Assembly: GCA_013399875.1 (NCBI GenBank)
Contig: VXAZ01018985.1
Span: 1,414,693 to 1,478,692, forward strand
Direction of reading: 5' to 3'
Source: Gymnorhina tibicen
Lineage: Eukaryota > Chordata > Aves > Passeriformes > Artamidae
Length of the DNA stretch: 64,000 bases
Part shown: in pieces, positions 1 to 12,405 of the stretch
How positions within the stretch are numbered: the stretch's first letter is position 1
How the letters are laid out: each line of letters begins with the position of its first letter
Notes under the pieces: generated by a model
Database searches by the model: none
What the model was told of the DNA's origin: nothing
Seen by the model: only the letters and a program-made list of their open reading frames with translations
Program-made: the position numbers and the translations under genes

Positions 1-2393
1 ACTGCTCAGTTATAGCTAAAACATCCCTGTGTTATCAAGAACAAATCCCTCACTTTCCAGCACAAATGCAAAATATAGCCCCATACTAGTTACTGTGGAG
101 AAAATTAACTCTACCCCAGCCAACACCAGTGCACAGATATTCTCTTTAAGCCAAAGAAATAATGGTGTTCAAAGAAGCATTTTGAAGAGAAAGCTGCACT
201 GAGTAAAAGGTTCACTGTGACATATGAGCTGATATGGAAAGCAAGGTAGTCAAAGAGATTATAAAAAAGGTAGCATTCTCCTCAATTAGCCTAGCCTAAT
301 TGCTAATTTAATTTGCTAATTTCTGCTAAACTGCAGAAATTCCTGTTTTAATTACAACAAAAAAAAAAATCTAATCTTTGGTTGAAATGTTCGGTGATGG
401 TTCTGCAATAGACTTTCAGTAAAGGGTTGGGATAAAAAAGAAATAAATTTTCTTTAGATGGAGATTTGTAAATTCAGGAGATTTTAGAATGAGACTGGAT
501 GTGGTGACCCAGATTGTCCTTTCCAGTCCTGTTTGGTTATGCAGCTGCTGTTTACCTTCTTACCAAACATTTCTTATTTGTCCTGTGGAATTGAAGACAG
601 TTACTTGACTGCATGTCTTTAACTCTCATGTTTTAAATGAGGGCCATTTCTTAAGTCTGAAAAGTCTTTAACACTTTGATGAATCTAAAAGGCTCTTGTG
701 GAACTGAGACAACCAGGAGGCATTTCATTTCGCACTCAGGTGTGTTGAAAATGATAATGTATGAAAAGTTTAAACTGCTACAGTTTTTCTTCCTGTTTTT
801 AACTATAGCACTGTGAACATGAGAGAGATTATTTAAGGACTGTTTCTTAACATAAAGAACCTTCCCATCACCATTTGGCTTTCTTACAATGTCTGAAGTG
901 GTGAAGGTTGTTCAAGTAGACCAGTCAATGATTTGTGATTTACCATCTCTTTTTCATCTAAGTGATATGCCAGAGTAATACAGCATAACAACTCCCTCAC
1001 ACCCTGCTTTAATCATTATTTGATGTTGCATGAAGTCATAGTAACAACAAGTCCAAATTCAATATCTGTTGGCTTCCTCATAGTATACTAAGTGGCTGAT
1101 GATTTTTAGCTGTTAGAAGTTCTTCTGCTTTCCTTTTTTTCCCATAACTATAAGCTTTTCAGATTCTTTGTGCTAAGATATTTGTGGTTTGGGACATTGG
1201 CATTTCCAGCTTTACACCTGATCTGATGTGACTAACTGCAATGTGGATCTGGCTTTGTGACTGTACTGGTGGCCTAAAATTAATTTTTAATGAGTGAAAT
1301 GAAATATGCATTTGTAAAATGAGATTCCTCTAAGGCTAGAGCAGCTAAGATGAAACATGCCCTATATAACAATCTATATGCCTCTTTCATACCGTCAATT
1401 ACAAGAAGAACCTCCGGCAATGAGGTCAGAGGTAGAAATCTACAGTTTAGGTACTAAAATGAGGTCAGTCTAAACCACACATACATGTATCTGTGAAGTT
1501 TAATATGTAGGTTGCCCTAATACTTGTCAATTGCATCAGAAACGTCTAACAACCCTGGATGTGGCTTCCGTCTGTGTGCGCAGTCTCATTTCCAATGGCT
1601 TTTGGTTTTCACTTACCACCAAATGACTTCAGGCCTCAATGTATTCAAGGGACAGAATTTTGCTTCTGATTCTGTGACTTCTGTGAACACTTTGCATTTT
1701 GTCCTTTTCAGATTTTTAACTGCTTCCTTCATAGAAGAGCAAAGCAAGCTCCTACAGACTGAGAGCTAACAGCTGATAGACTGGAGGAAAGTACAGTCTC
1801 TGTTCCCATTTGCTTAACTGTGGCTCATGAGAGCTTCCAAGAGATCCGACCTTTCCTCACCAGGACGTTCTGGAGCACCACCCACTTATTTAAAAATGGT
1901 CTTCTATTTGAGGCTGTGTCACAAAGAGGTGATAGAGCCTCTTTGTATCCGTGACTACATTTTGCTTGGGTCTTTAGGGAAATCCCTACCAAACTGAACA
2001 AAACAATACAGAGCACAAATTATCATGTAATCTTTGGTTGATATTATTCCAAAGCCTGTGAACTGGTTTGGAAAACTTGTCTATAAAGTAAAATACATTG
2101 CAAACCACTGTCACAGTCACCCGTAGATGACACCCAAGGTGTTATATCAGGCAGGTTCCCCAAAATTAGAGCAAGCAATATGCCAGCTTATTTTCTAGTC
2201 TTGAAAGGAGGTCCCTTTGGTGCAGTACTGCATCAGTGCTGTGCTACGATGCTGGTTTTTGTCATGGTTCCTACTAAATCCATTAGCTTCATAGAAGACC
2301 TGTGGAGAGAAGGCTTGTTGGTTACTTTTGTAATTACTAAATGAGTAGAATTTAAAAGAAAGAAACACTGTTGAAACAAATGGTAAGTGCCAG

Positions 2394-2411
2394 AATGTTA
2401 CATGTAACATT
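2394..2411. repeat. 18-bp perfect palindrome
   Basis: The two 9-base halves, AATGTTACA and TGTAACATT, are exact reverse complements with no spacer. One base further out on each side the symmetry breaks (G against T). The site could bind a symmetric dimeric protein or be chance; nothing nearby helps decide. Confidence 0.7.
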
Positions 2412-4486
2412 TTATTGTATTTTACATATGAGGTACACTATCATTCTGAACTTGGTTAGTGTATGATATCAAAGTCGAATTTTTACAATAATTTAACAGG
2501 TTTTGTCAGATAAATCTAAACTAAAGATCTGCTTAACTGCTGTCTTTTGGCTTACTAACATCTCTGAAAGTAAACAGCATGTCCATAGTTTACTGTTCAT
2601 TATAGCTTAAACTAAACAATAATCAGTCTGTGAGACTCAGACATTTAAAATCAGTTTTGTCATTTTCTTCAGTTTATTTGTTAATACTACAGCTCAGCAG
2701 TTAACGCAGTTTCAGTCTATGATGGAGAACATTACTGAATGTTATTCTCTGGTGTTTCATTCTGTATAACACACACCATCTATGCTATAGTCTTTCTAAA
2801 GAAAACTTAATTTTACAGTCCTCTAAACATTTTTATTCTAATCTAATACTTCTCCTTCAGTTATTTTACTCGTCTCATATATTATCTTTTGAATTTACAT
2901 TTCCAAGTCTTAAGTAGCTTTTTGTTGCAGTTATTCTGAGTTTGAAAGGCTCTACTATTTTTAATCAAAGTAAAGAAAAATAATGGACATTCCTCTAACT
3001 GGAAAAAAAACCATACCATAATTGAATAAACTCTTTCAGTGCCTTGCCAGAACACTGATGCAGGGGTCATTTGTATGACTAATGTTGTCTCTCAAAGATG
3101 CTAAGAGATTCAGGGGCTGCATTAGATTCCAGGAAGGGTCTGCACCAGAGATTCCCTACTTGATTAGGAGAGATGCATTGTTCCATCTGGCAAAAAGAGG
3201 CAATGACGTAAGTGGGAATAAAGGGCAAGAACTTTGTTGAACAAAACAGACAAAAGGGTAAATATTTAGATACATCTGCCTTGTCAGTTCAACACAACAG
3301 GGCAGGAGAACCGGAAACCTTCAAATGACAGTTTCTATCGACCAAAGCAATAGCATAATCTCATTAAAAGGAGTGGCATGGGACGATGCAAAGCTGCCCA
3401 GGGGCTTCTAACTGTTCTAGTACTATTCGTTCACCCTTTATTTAACACCACCATTAGAAAGCCTAATGGACTGTTTATATCAGATTATTAGACACATGGC
3501 AAGATCTTTAGTAATTGGTGTGTGATATATAGGAATGGTCTATTGTTTGCTTGGTGCTACCTATGATCAGGCCAGTGCTGAATACTTATTTATTGCATAT
3601 TCCAGATATAAAGGCAGAGGTGATGGGGCTGCCAGTGGGAAATTTCCTGAGGCCCTGTAAACTGAAACATTAGCTGCTTGTTTTATCTGGATTTTTTTTA
3701 GGCAGCATGGTGAGTTATTTGATAATATCAGCTTGAGGCTATGCTTAGATCGTGTTTCCTCAGAACACTGTCTGGAAGGCTGTGCCAGACAGTAGTGTCA
3801 TTAAATATATGTTACAAATGCTCCAACAAATTAGGTAATTAATTACAATTCATTTCTATAGGAGAGGCCATTTGATATTACTATTCTTCTCATGGTAGAT
3901 TAGGTTTGATGATGCTGTATTATGATATTCTTTCTGAGCCATTAAAATCTATTACTGGCTTTGGAGAAAACATACTTCAAAGCGAGGGTTTTTCTCATGT
4001 TTCGAATACATTTCTGAAGTGGAAAACACATTAGCAATGTTAAATTTTCTTTCATTTCTTCTGGAAAATAAAATCGAATTTGTTGGGCTGAAGATAAAGC
4101 AATAAAGTTCTTGCAGAGTAGTTAAAAAACCGCAGCAAAACAACCAGGAGCATGCCTCCCACTCCACAGTCCTCATTTTTATCAGACTAACTTTGTGCCT
4201 CTCTAGATTATGAGTATATTGTAGGCTTAACTGGCTGTTTGTATTTGCTGCAGCAACGTAATGCAAATAAACAAAATACGAAGGACATCTAGCCCCCAGA
4301 GCTAGCCACAATTATAAACTCCCAAACAGCAATTTTTGATGAACTCCCAATCAATATTTGTTTTCTGACTTTCGTATTGAAATCAAGTAATAGTGTATAC
4401 ATAGCAGAAAAATTCCTGTAAAGGCCTGAACACGTTCTTGATGTCCATCTCTGTGCTGGGGGGGCTGTGGGGTTGTGTCTCTGCAG

Positions 4487-4577
4487 GAGGAGGGCTGGGG
4501 CAGTTTCTTGTGCAGGGTGGAGAAGCAGTTGTATTCCTTCAGGGAAGACCAAGGAAGGCTGCCAGCACTGCTGGCTG
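4487..4577 (+). other. Weak candidate exon (91 nt)
   Basis: A GC-richer segment preceded by TGTCTCTGCAG and followed by GTGAGC, which match acceptor and donor consensus. One plus-strand frame is open throughout (ORF 4475-4657). Against it, the tract upstream of the acceptor is G-rich rather than pyrimidine-rich, the translated residues match no family I recognise, and no partner exon was found. Chance or a non-coding RNA exon is at least as likely. Confidence 0.12.
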
Positions 4578-6856
4578 GTGAGCAAGAAGACCAAACCCTG
4601 AGGAACAGCCCCTACTTTTTCTTCTTCAAGAGGATGATGGCATTTCCTATCTTTTGAGTAATGAAGAAAAATACTGTAGAATTTTGGACATGTAATCTTC
4701 AATTTATTTTTAGTATGCCAAGGCAATATCTGTGCCGAGCAATAGGCTGTCTTTGGATGCCATGCTTCAGACCTACAACTTGGAGAATCTGATTCTTCGT
4801 TCAGAGCAATTTAATCTCATTTCCTGCCATGAGATTTCAGCTGATAGATATGCAAGTCATAAATAATTAAAAGGTCACGTATGCCTAGAAATTCCTAAAG
4901 TGTAGCACCTATAGGGATTTTGCCTTGGAATAATGAGCAGCAAAGCAATGAAAATTACTCCTTGAAAGTGAAAAATAGACTTTTTCACTAATCGATGGAC
5001 AGACAGGAGCAATCAATACCCAATCTAAAGAAGAAAAATCAATAGCACTCAAAACATATGGCTCCTCTTTTGCACAGATCATCCTACTATAACATTTTCT
5101 CATCCCATGGCTTGGAAAATTCCAGTGTCTTTGCGTATAAATTCTCTTTCATCAACAGTGTCCTATTCCCTTTCCCAGCTGTGTTATTGGGATACTCTGG
5201 AAAAAGATAAGAGAAAACACACACCACTGCCTCCATTTCTACCACAATTTATAAAGAAGTACTGTTCAGGTATTTTTGTAGCAATCATGATCCATAATGA
5301 TTATTCCATCCCTTCATAATAGTGTAGTATAAAGGTTCTGCTGTTTATGAATGACTTTTTATTGGAATATTGATGCCAAAATAAAAATTTCTTATCAATA
5401 ATTTCATAATTTTATAACAAAGTTAAAATAATTTTTAAATAGCTGGACAAAAAATATCACTGATAAAGCAAAGTTAGTGAAGGAACTTACAATGACAAAT
5501 TACTGATCAATAAAATAGTATGAAAATCAAGACAGCTTATAAAGATGACAGCTACTGCCCACTGTATATAGGAAAAGAAAAAAAAATAAAATAGAAATCA
5601 AATTAACCTTATTATTTTCTCAGGGAATATGTGTAACTGAGAGCTTCAGTAAGAACTTACTCCCCTTTGCCACACAGTCCAATGGCACTGAGCAGATGGA
5701 AATAACTGCAGGTTTTATGAGCTTTTTTTGCTACGGTTCATCAACACAATGAAAATTTTATTGTGGATCTAATTAACATGAACTGAAGGTAATAGGATGG
5801 CTTAAAAAAAAATTGCAATTGTGATATATTTTCCGCTCCATAAAGACATCATTGTGTGCATTTTTGCCTTATAAACACTTCACTCAAAAGCATTTATTGA
5901 TCTTGACAACTGAAGGGGTGGAGAGTGGACAATTTCTTGCACAGCTCATTATAACCACAATCATGAAAAACAAATTCAGATACCCACCACCAGGGAGTGA
6001 TAGAAGCAGTCCATCCTAAGGTTAACATAAAATCCAAATCAGTTCACCAAAAGTTAGCTCACAGTGCAATTCGTTTTTATCAGCGTGATTTTCTCCCCTG
6101 TGAAACATCTGGTAAAGCATATGTTGCATCAAGGTAAGGAACTTCTCAACCTTCCAGATAAACAGTTCTCGGACATACAGCTCTTGTCATGGGAAAGTGG
6201 GTCACTTATTTACAAAATTATACAGTTGTCATAAGGAATATCAGAGAGAGATTTAGAAATTAATTTCCCGTTGCTGAAATGAAGGAACTGAAAAGGCTTA
6301 TAAGAGTTTTCAAAAGAAGGAATTTATTGATAAAAATTTAATTTGACAAATAGGATAAATTTTAGTCCTAAACATTTTCATACACACTTCGCAGCATATT
6401 TTTACAGAGCAGAAGTACAGAAAAGAATGGAGAGGGTCAAGGAAGTGTGGGAAAATGTGGTGCTAAAATGTGAGAATTTTTTGAAGGATTTGCATTTCAT
6501 TAATGTGAAAAGATTCCTCCAAAGTCCAGTGCAAATACCTACTAACCCACCCCTACCATGAATATTTATCTGCCTGTCAATTCTTTATTATTTTTATTAT
6601 TGCCATTCCTCTTTTGCCATTTAATCATTCTATATCTCAATTTCTTCCTTCTTTCCTCTGCTTCTGTTCTATCTCATCTTCTAAGCTTTCAGTTCTCTAA
6701 GAGTCTGATTTTTATTATATATTCAACACTTTGGACTCCTTTTAGCTGTTGGGTATTTTCTTCTGGTGTGTGATAACTTTAAGGTAGATAATTATATGTT
6801 TAGAAGTGCAAGGCAGCCTACCAACCTGTGTTATTGCACTATCTTAATGACCAAGC

Positions 6857-7155
6857 ATAGAATTACAGAACCACAGAGTGGTTTGTGTTGGAAGGGACCT
6901 TAAAGGTCCTCTAATTCCAACCCTCCTGCCTTAGGCAGGGACACCTTCCACTAGACCAGGTTGTCTTTAGAGACCTATCCAACCTGGCCTTGAACATTTC
7001 CAGGGATGGGGAGTCCAAAACTTACCCAGCCTACCTGTTCCAGTGCCTCACCATTCTTTGAGTAAAAAATTTCTTCCTAGTATCTAACCTAAACTCTGCT
7101 CTCAGTTTAAAATCATTGCCACTTGATCCTGTCATGTCCTGCATTTGTCTAGTGC
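6857..7155 (-). mobile_element. CR1 LINE fragment, 3' end, antisense
   Basis: The plus strand begins with CATAGAATTACAGAACCACAG, the reverse complement of the CR1 terminal ATTCTRTG repeats, then runs through the antisense of the conserved CR1 3' region (GTTGGAAGGGACCTTAAAGG, later CCAACCTGGCCTTGAACA). It fades out around 7155, so the copy is 5'-truncated to about 300 bp, as is usual for CR1. Many substitutions and no open frame suggest an old copy. It belongs to the same subtype as the copy at 37223-37672, shown by the shared TTAAAGATC/GTCCT-type end and the GGGACACCTTC stretch. CR1 rarely leaves clear target duplications and none is seen here. Confidence 0.93.
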
Positions 7156-10100
7156 AAGACTGACAATGGATAAAAATCCATCTGTATTTCATAGCTCACC
7201 ACACAGAAAATTCTGTGCTCTCCCTGTGGAGCAGTTTGCCAGTTCCTTCTTGAAACTGAGGGAAGCAAATTTTGTTGAGCAGAACTCCAGTTGTAACGTG
7301 ATGAGTTTCTCTAGAGGGTGAGAGGCTGCTGATTCTTCCTCAGGCTGAGTTGCCTCTTCTCTCAGAGAACATGGGAGTGTGTGTACCTTCATATGCTGCT
7401 GTCAGAAGTCACAAGAAGCTTTGGAGATTGTTCTGGAGCAAATAGAAGGAGTGAATTGTAGTTACACAGGACATCACAGTAGCAATGGGATAATGTACAC
7501 CTGGAGGCATGGCTGATATTAATGACAGCACCTACTCTGACCATAGGTAGAACCCATCCAAAGTCATGTTCCCATGCTGAACATGTCCTCCTGCCACTTC
7601 TTTTGTATCACATCCAAGGATTAGAATGGAGACATAGCCTTTGGTGCTGCTTCTGTGTGCTGCTGCTTTATACGTCCTCCTCATTACCTGAATTACACTT
7701 CCTTAGCTACTGTTCAGTAACTAATGACAGATTTGAGAGAGTTAACAGACTGTGACTGCAATGTTCCCTCAGTGATGGCAATTAGTTGCCAGCATTGTTC
7801 ATGCTTTACCTGCAGTCAGGATGTTGTACTTCTGACATACTTAAGGTACATAACTGTACCTTACTATTATCATTCCTGCCTCTGCTGTTCCAAAATAAGA
7901 TATCTGCAATGGACTTTACACACTCAGTTTTGATGTACCTGGAAAATGTCCAGATTATACTCTTATGAGAAGGAAGATTCCAGAGACACTTGATTACAAA
8001 TTCTTGCAAATTATTAAGTAAAGGAAAATTGAAGACCTTTTATGTCTAGGTAATGAATATTTATAACAGTATTAGGCTTTAGTAGTGCATTCCTTCTAAA
8101 ACATACAAACTTATCATTAATGATTAAAGAAGTAATCCCTGTTTCCATTAAATGAGGCACATCTCCACTCTTCATTTTTCAAAGAAATGTCTGAAAATGT
8201 GAATCAAGCATAATAATGGGATGTCACTTGCTTGAGTCCACAGAGGCTGAAATAATAGCCCTGTCAGTGACAGCATGACCCAGGCAGCCCAGTACAACAT
8301 TAATTGCAAGACATGGTTTTTAAGGAAATACAAGGGGGACTGTGTGTGCGTTTAGCAATGCAGAGGGCATCAGGCCCTGCTTTCCTGTATATGCAGTGCA
8401 ATTCTCTTGCTAAAACTTCTGGGGCCTTTCTGTTGCCATCCCTACCCATGTGGGCTGTTCATCTTCACCTGAGTGGCAGAGAGGGTTTATGGCCTGGAGT
8501 TATAGGAACAAATATACACTTTTGTCTCCAAAATAGGACAGAGGTCAGCATGTGTCTTCGGGGCTCTAAACAGACAGTTCTACTACATCCAGAGGCAGGA
8601 GAAGATAGCTCAAAAGGCAAAGGAATCTTTGCATAACAAGTCTTTTGTATCTATTGTTGGTCAGGAGAACTGCAAAATGCAAAATGTCACTATTTCATGT
8701 CAGAGCTTTGTAAGAAGAAACTTAACAAGACAGGGTGGAAGGACTGAACCAAACCACATGGACAATAAATGTACTTGTTTCTATGGTTGCCTAAAGTACA
8801 GATTAGTTTCTGAGCAAGAATTACAAGCTACAAGCCCAGAAATTGGGCTGAGAAATCACTAGAAGCTAAAAAAATAGATTACTATTCTTATGGTCATAAA
8901 TTAGAACACAGATTTTTTTCTTGCTTAAATTATTTTTTTCAATTATAATTTGTTTACATGAGGAATAAATTATTACTACCACTGTATTAAAAATATGTAT
9001 AAGCATTGTGAAAGATATAATTTGAAATATGTGAGTCATAATGATATTTCAGAGCATCATAGACACTGGTATTTAGATGAAACACGGGCAAGTTTAAGTT
9101 TGTATCCTATAGATCAAGAGTGGCAGCAAATATAGAATTCTCTAAAAAATAAAATTGTGCAAAATAGATTTATTTTTAATTTATTCTACGCCTGAAAAGT
9201 CTGAGTCCTATATGCAGTAATTTTATGATTGGAATTGGACGGGATTAGTGGTAGCCCAAAGCTGATGACATCTGCATCCAGGGCAGATGGGCAATGATGT
9301 CACAAGAGTAACATCTGCAATAAGTAGAACAGTAGAGATTTTGTACCAAAGAGTGATGTGATTTATAGCTTTCATGATGCTGATAACCCTGATGACAGGT
9401 TAAGTGCACATCCAAACTGGACTTCTCAACATGGAATTCTCTAGACTTGAGCACAAGTGGGTGGGAAAAGGATGACTTTATTAATCTAACTCGACCTGGG
9501 ACCAGAATCTTAGGGGACTAGTCCCATGTCTGTTTCTCTTCCCTTTTCCTTCACATATAATTTCTCAGGTATTTCAGTTTCCCAGGGGTTGCTGACTGCG
9601 GGGTAAGTGAGAAACAAAATGTTTAGAAAGATTCAAATTTAGTTTCTCAGGTTCATAGATAATGTGCTCAGTGAAGGTCTGAATTATTCTTTTGTTTATT
9701 CTAGAAAAGGTTCCTCACACGGACTGCATATGCCTGTTTCTGCAATTGACTTCCAGCACATAAACTGTTCCTTCTTCTATCCCAAATTTATCTGTGCACA
9801 TGAATTCTTCACATAACGTGTGTTAAAGTGAGAAGTATACGTGAAGCTTTTGTCTGCTATTTGAGCAGTATCCTCTAGCTGGGAGTAAAGCTAATTTCTC
9901 TCCAATTGGATTGCAGGAATAAAAGTCAGCCTAACAAACCATTCTGCAAAATGCAGTGGTGTGCAGCTGTGACTACCACAACACAGCAGACATATTTACA
10001 TACTCGTAGGGAGCTTTCTTTCTTGCTTAAGAAGATCTGAAATTTCTGGTTGCTTGTATTCAGAACACTATCAAATCTGCAGCACAGACTGGCTGACTTC

Positions 10101-11997
10101 ATAGGCCAAAACGTTAGAGCATAGCAAGCATAAAACCAAATCCCTCTCTCTGCCAAAGAAAGATAGAGCCGTGTCATTACATCTGGTGTCTTGATGATGT
10201 TCTGCAGAAAGCACCAGCCACAGTGTGCTGGGATTGCAACTACTGACTCAGATACAAGAAAAAAGAGAAGAAGCAACACAGCTCATCTGACAAAGAAACT
10301 GGATGGTATTGGCTAATTAATACTAATGCACATGTTGCCTGCTATGAGCATGTTAGTAGGGCGTTTTTTTGACACTGACATTTGCTGAAATTACACAGAC
10401 TAGACCGCAGGAGCAGGTGAAAAAAAGATCTCAGTGAAAGGATGGGAATTCCAAGGAGATTGATTGATTGATTTAATATGTAATAAGCTGTGCTATTCCA
10501 GCTAATAAAAACCAGAAAGTTGAACCGCGGGGGTGGAGGGAAGGCATAAAATGCAATGTCTTGAAAAGTTCTGCAACAAAATCCAGAAGTTGAAAGAAGC
10601 GAAAAGTTGTACAGAAGTTGGTCCAAGATAAAAGAAAAAGTACATTTTTCTATTAGTTCTGTGAAAAGGAATAATCGGCATTTTTATACATTATTTATTT
10701 GCATCTAACAGAAGATGCCAACAAGTTAGTTTTAAATACTTTGCTTAGTCAATATATTATTCAGTCTGTGTTTATGTTATGTGCTGGTGGTATTTTAATT
10801 TTATTTTAATGTGCTTGTAACATCACTGGAGCTCCCAGGATTCACACAGTTCTTCCTAGAAGAGAAAAGTAAGCTCTTCCTTTTCTTCAGTATTTGGTTA
10901 CCCCCATCTCTGTGCTAAACTAGATCAAAAGAAGACAGTTGTCTTAGCCTCTTTAATCAGATTTATAGTCATTGGTGCATATGGTTTTCTTCTGGATAAG
11001 CCTTGTTCCTTACTCAGCCATTTCACTTATCAACCTTTAACAGCTTTTCCCAATCTTCTGAAATGGGAGAAATGGGAGTCTGCTTCATGTTAAAAAAGGC
11101 ATGTGCACTTTAATATCTAATTCAAATTTTCAAATATAGATCTAAAATGCAGCCTAAATTTAATTTTTAAGAAAAATATCACACTTCTATATTAAGGAAG
11201 GATCTGTGTTGAATTTTATTTGAGGATTTGAAATGAATATAGATCATTCCTTTTAAAGTGCAGCATAATATTGCTGAATTGTGACCTTTTAAGTGTTTGC
11301 TATTCTACCTTTACCAAGCCATAGGTTCTTTGGATCTGTTTACTGCTTTGAAACTTTTGAATTTCCTACCAGGTTTCTTGTTCTTAGTTCCTTGAATGGG
11401 AAGAAGGGGAACAGAGAGAAGGGATGGTATCTTCATTATAAATCTTCACTTCATTCTGAGAGTTCCTGTAAATCATTAAGATGATAATACTTAAATTACA
11501 CAGTGTGTGAATAATTGCTCTCCTTCTATAATTTCTCAATAAATATCATTAACATTTACCACAGAAATTAATTAAAAGCTTCCTGCATTAAGTAAATTTA
11601 TTGAAAGAGAGAAGCAGAAGGAGAGGAGGCGCCTTTATGAAAATTCCACCAAATTAACAGAAAAAAATTAAAACGGTACAATTTTTTGCAGTTAACCTAC
11701 ATTGTATTTTCAATTGCAGTATGCATGCAACAGGAGGAAGCTCATGTTGAGTAAGGAAGAACATAGGAAAAACAGAAGCTGGGACCATCCCTTAAGAAAA
11801 TTTTAGTGAGCAATGGAGATAATACTTATTCATGGGGACAGGTGAAATTGGGCACATTCTTCCTGCCCTGGATTCAAGAGCCTCATGAATTTGATTCCAG
11901 CACATTGACACTGAGGGGGCAAAAAAAGCTGTTTCATAAATGTAGATCCCTTTTTTTTCTTATCATCAGAAAGCTGCTGTCTAGAGAGCATAATTTC
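7156..11997. other. Unique non-coding DNA between CR1 copies
   Basis: No repeat family or gene was recognised. Open frames of 60-117 codons occur on both strands but overlap each other and carry no known motif. Small structures include a 12-bp perfect palindrome GGGACTAGTCCC at 9514-9525 and a short TTGA tandem run near 10456-10474. The interval 8880-9230 is strongly AT-rich. Confidence 0.6.
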
Positions 11998-12405
11998 ATC
12001 ACAGAATCACTGAATCACCAGGTTGGAAGAGAACTCTAACATCATCGAGTCCAACCCATGCCCTAACACCTCAACTAAACCACGGCACTGAGTGCCACAT
12101 CCAATCTCTTTTTAAACACATCCAGGGATGGTGATTCCACCACCTCCCAGGCAGACAATTCCAGTACTTCACTACTCTTTCAGTGAAGAACTTTTTCCTA
12201 ACATCCAACCTATATTTCCCTTGGCGCAGCTTAAGACTATGTCTTCTCATTCTGTCAGTTGCTGCCTGGGAGAAGAGACCAACCCCCACCTGACTACAAC
12301 CACCTTTCAGGAAGTTGTGGAGCGTGATAAGGTCACCTCTGAGTCTCCTGTTCTCCAGGCTAAACAACCCCAGCTCCCTCAGCCGTTCTTCATAGGGCTT
12401 GTGTA
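11998..12405 (-). mobile_element. CR1 LINE fragment, 3' end, antisense
   Basis: The plus strand opens with ATCACAGAATCACTGAATCAC and continues with ATCATCGAGTCCAACCC, the antisense CR1 3' terminus, then the antisense of the C-terminal reverse transcriptase region. The match fades after CATAGGGCTTGTG near 12405. The copy keeps about 400 bp of the LINE 3' end. Its open reading frame is listed separately. The intact frame makes it one of the better preserved copies in the window. Its end differs from that of the 6857 copy, which indicates a different CR1 subfamily. Confidence 0.95.
12071..12403 (-). pseudogene. CR1 reverse transcriptase C-terminal remnant
   Basis: On the minus strand a single frame runs from near the 5' truncation of the CR1 copy to its stop. 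It contains the characteristic CR1 C-terminal blocks in order: [14 protein letters not shown], then RRLRGDL, then LKGG, then [14 protein letters not shown] (here [15 protein letters not shown]), then WNCLP. In intact CR1 this follows the catalytic palm and thumb of the ORF2 protein. The apurinic endonuclease and the catalytic reverse transcriptase motifs are missing because of 5' truncation, so the piece cannot act as an enzyme. The ATG at the start of the open frame is incidental. Confidence 0.88.

Larger units (their letters stand above)
1..6856. other. Unique AT-rich non-coding DNA
   Basis: No repeat family or coding region was recognised in this stretch. Open frames are short and have no domain signal. 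The sequence is AT-rich with a few GC-richer islets, the clearest near 4440-4620, which holds a weak exon-like segment listed separately. An 18-bp perfect palindrome lies at 2394-2411. The part from about 3150 to 3660 has mixed composition, many TAAT-type motifs and a TGACGTAA motif near 3204, and looks like the kind of sequence that can be conserved non-coding DNA; that is only an impression. The part from about 5330 to 5620 is very AT-rich and low in complexity. Confidence 0.6.

Noticed and set aside
4289..4726. 145-codon minus-strand frame
   Set aside because: The second longest unexplained frame, but no motif; the middle simply mirrors a GC-rich patch, and a better exon-like signal exists on the other strand.
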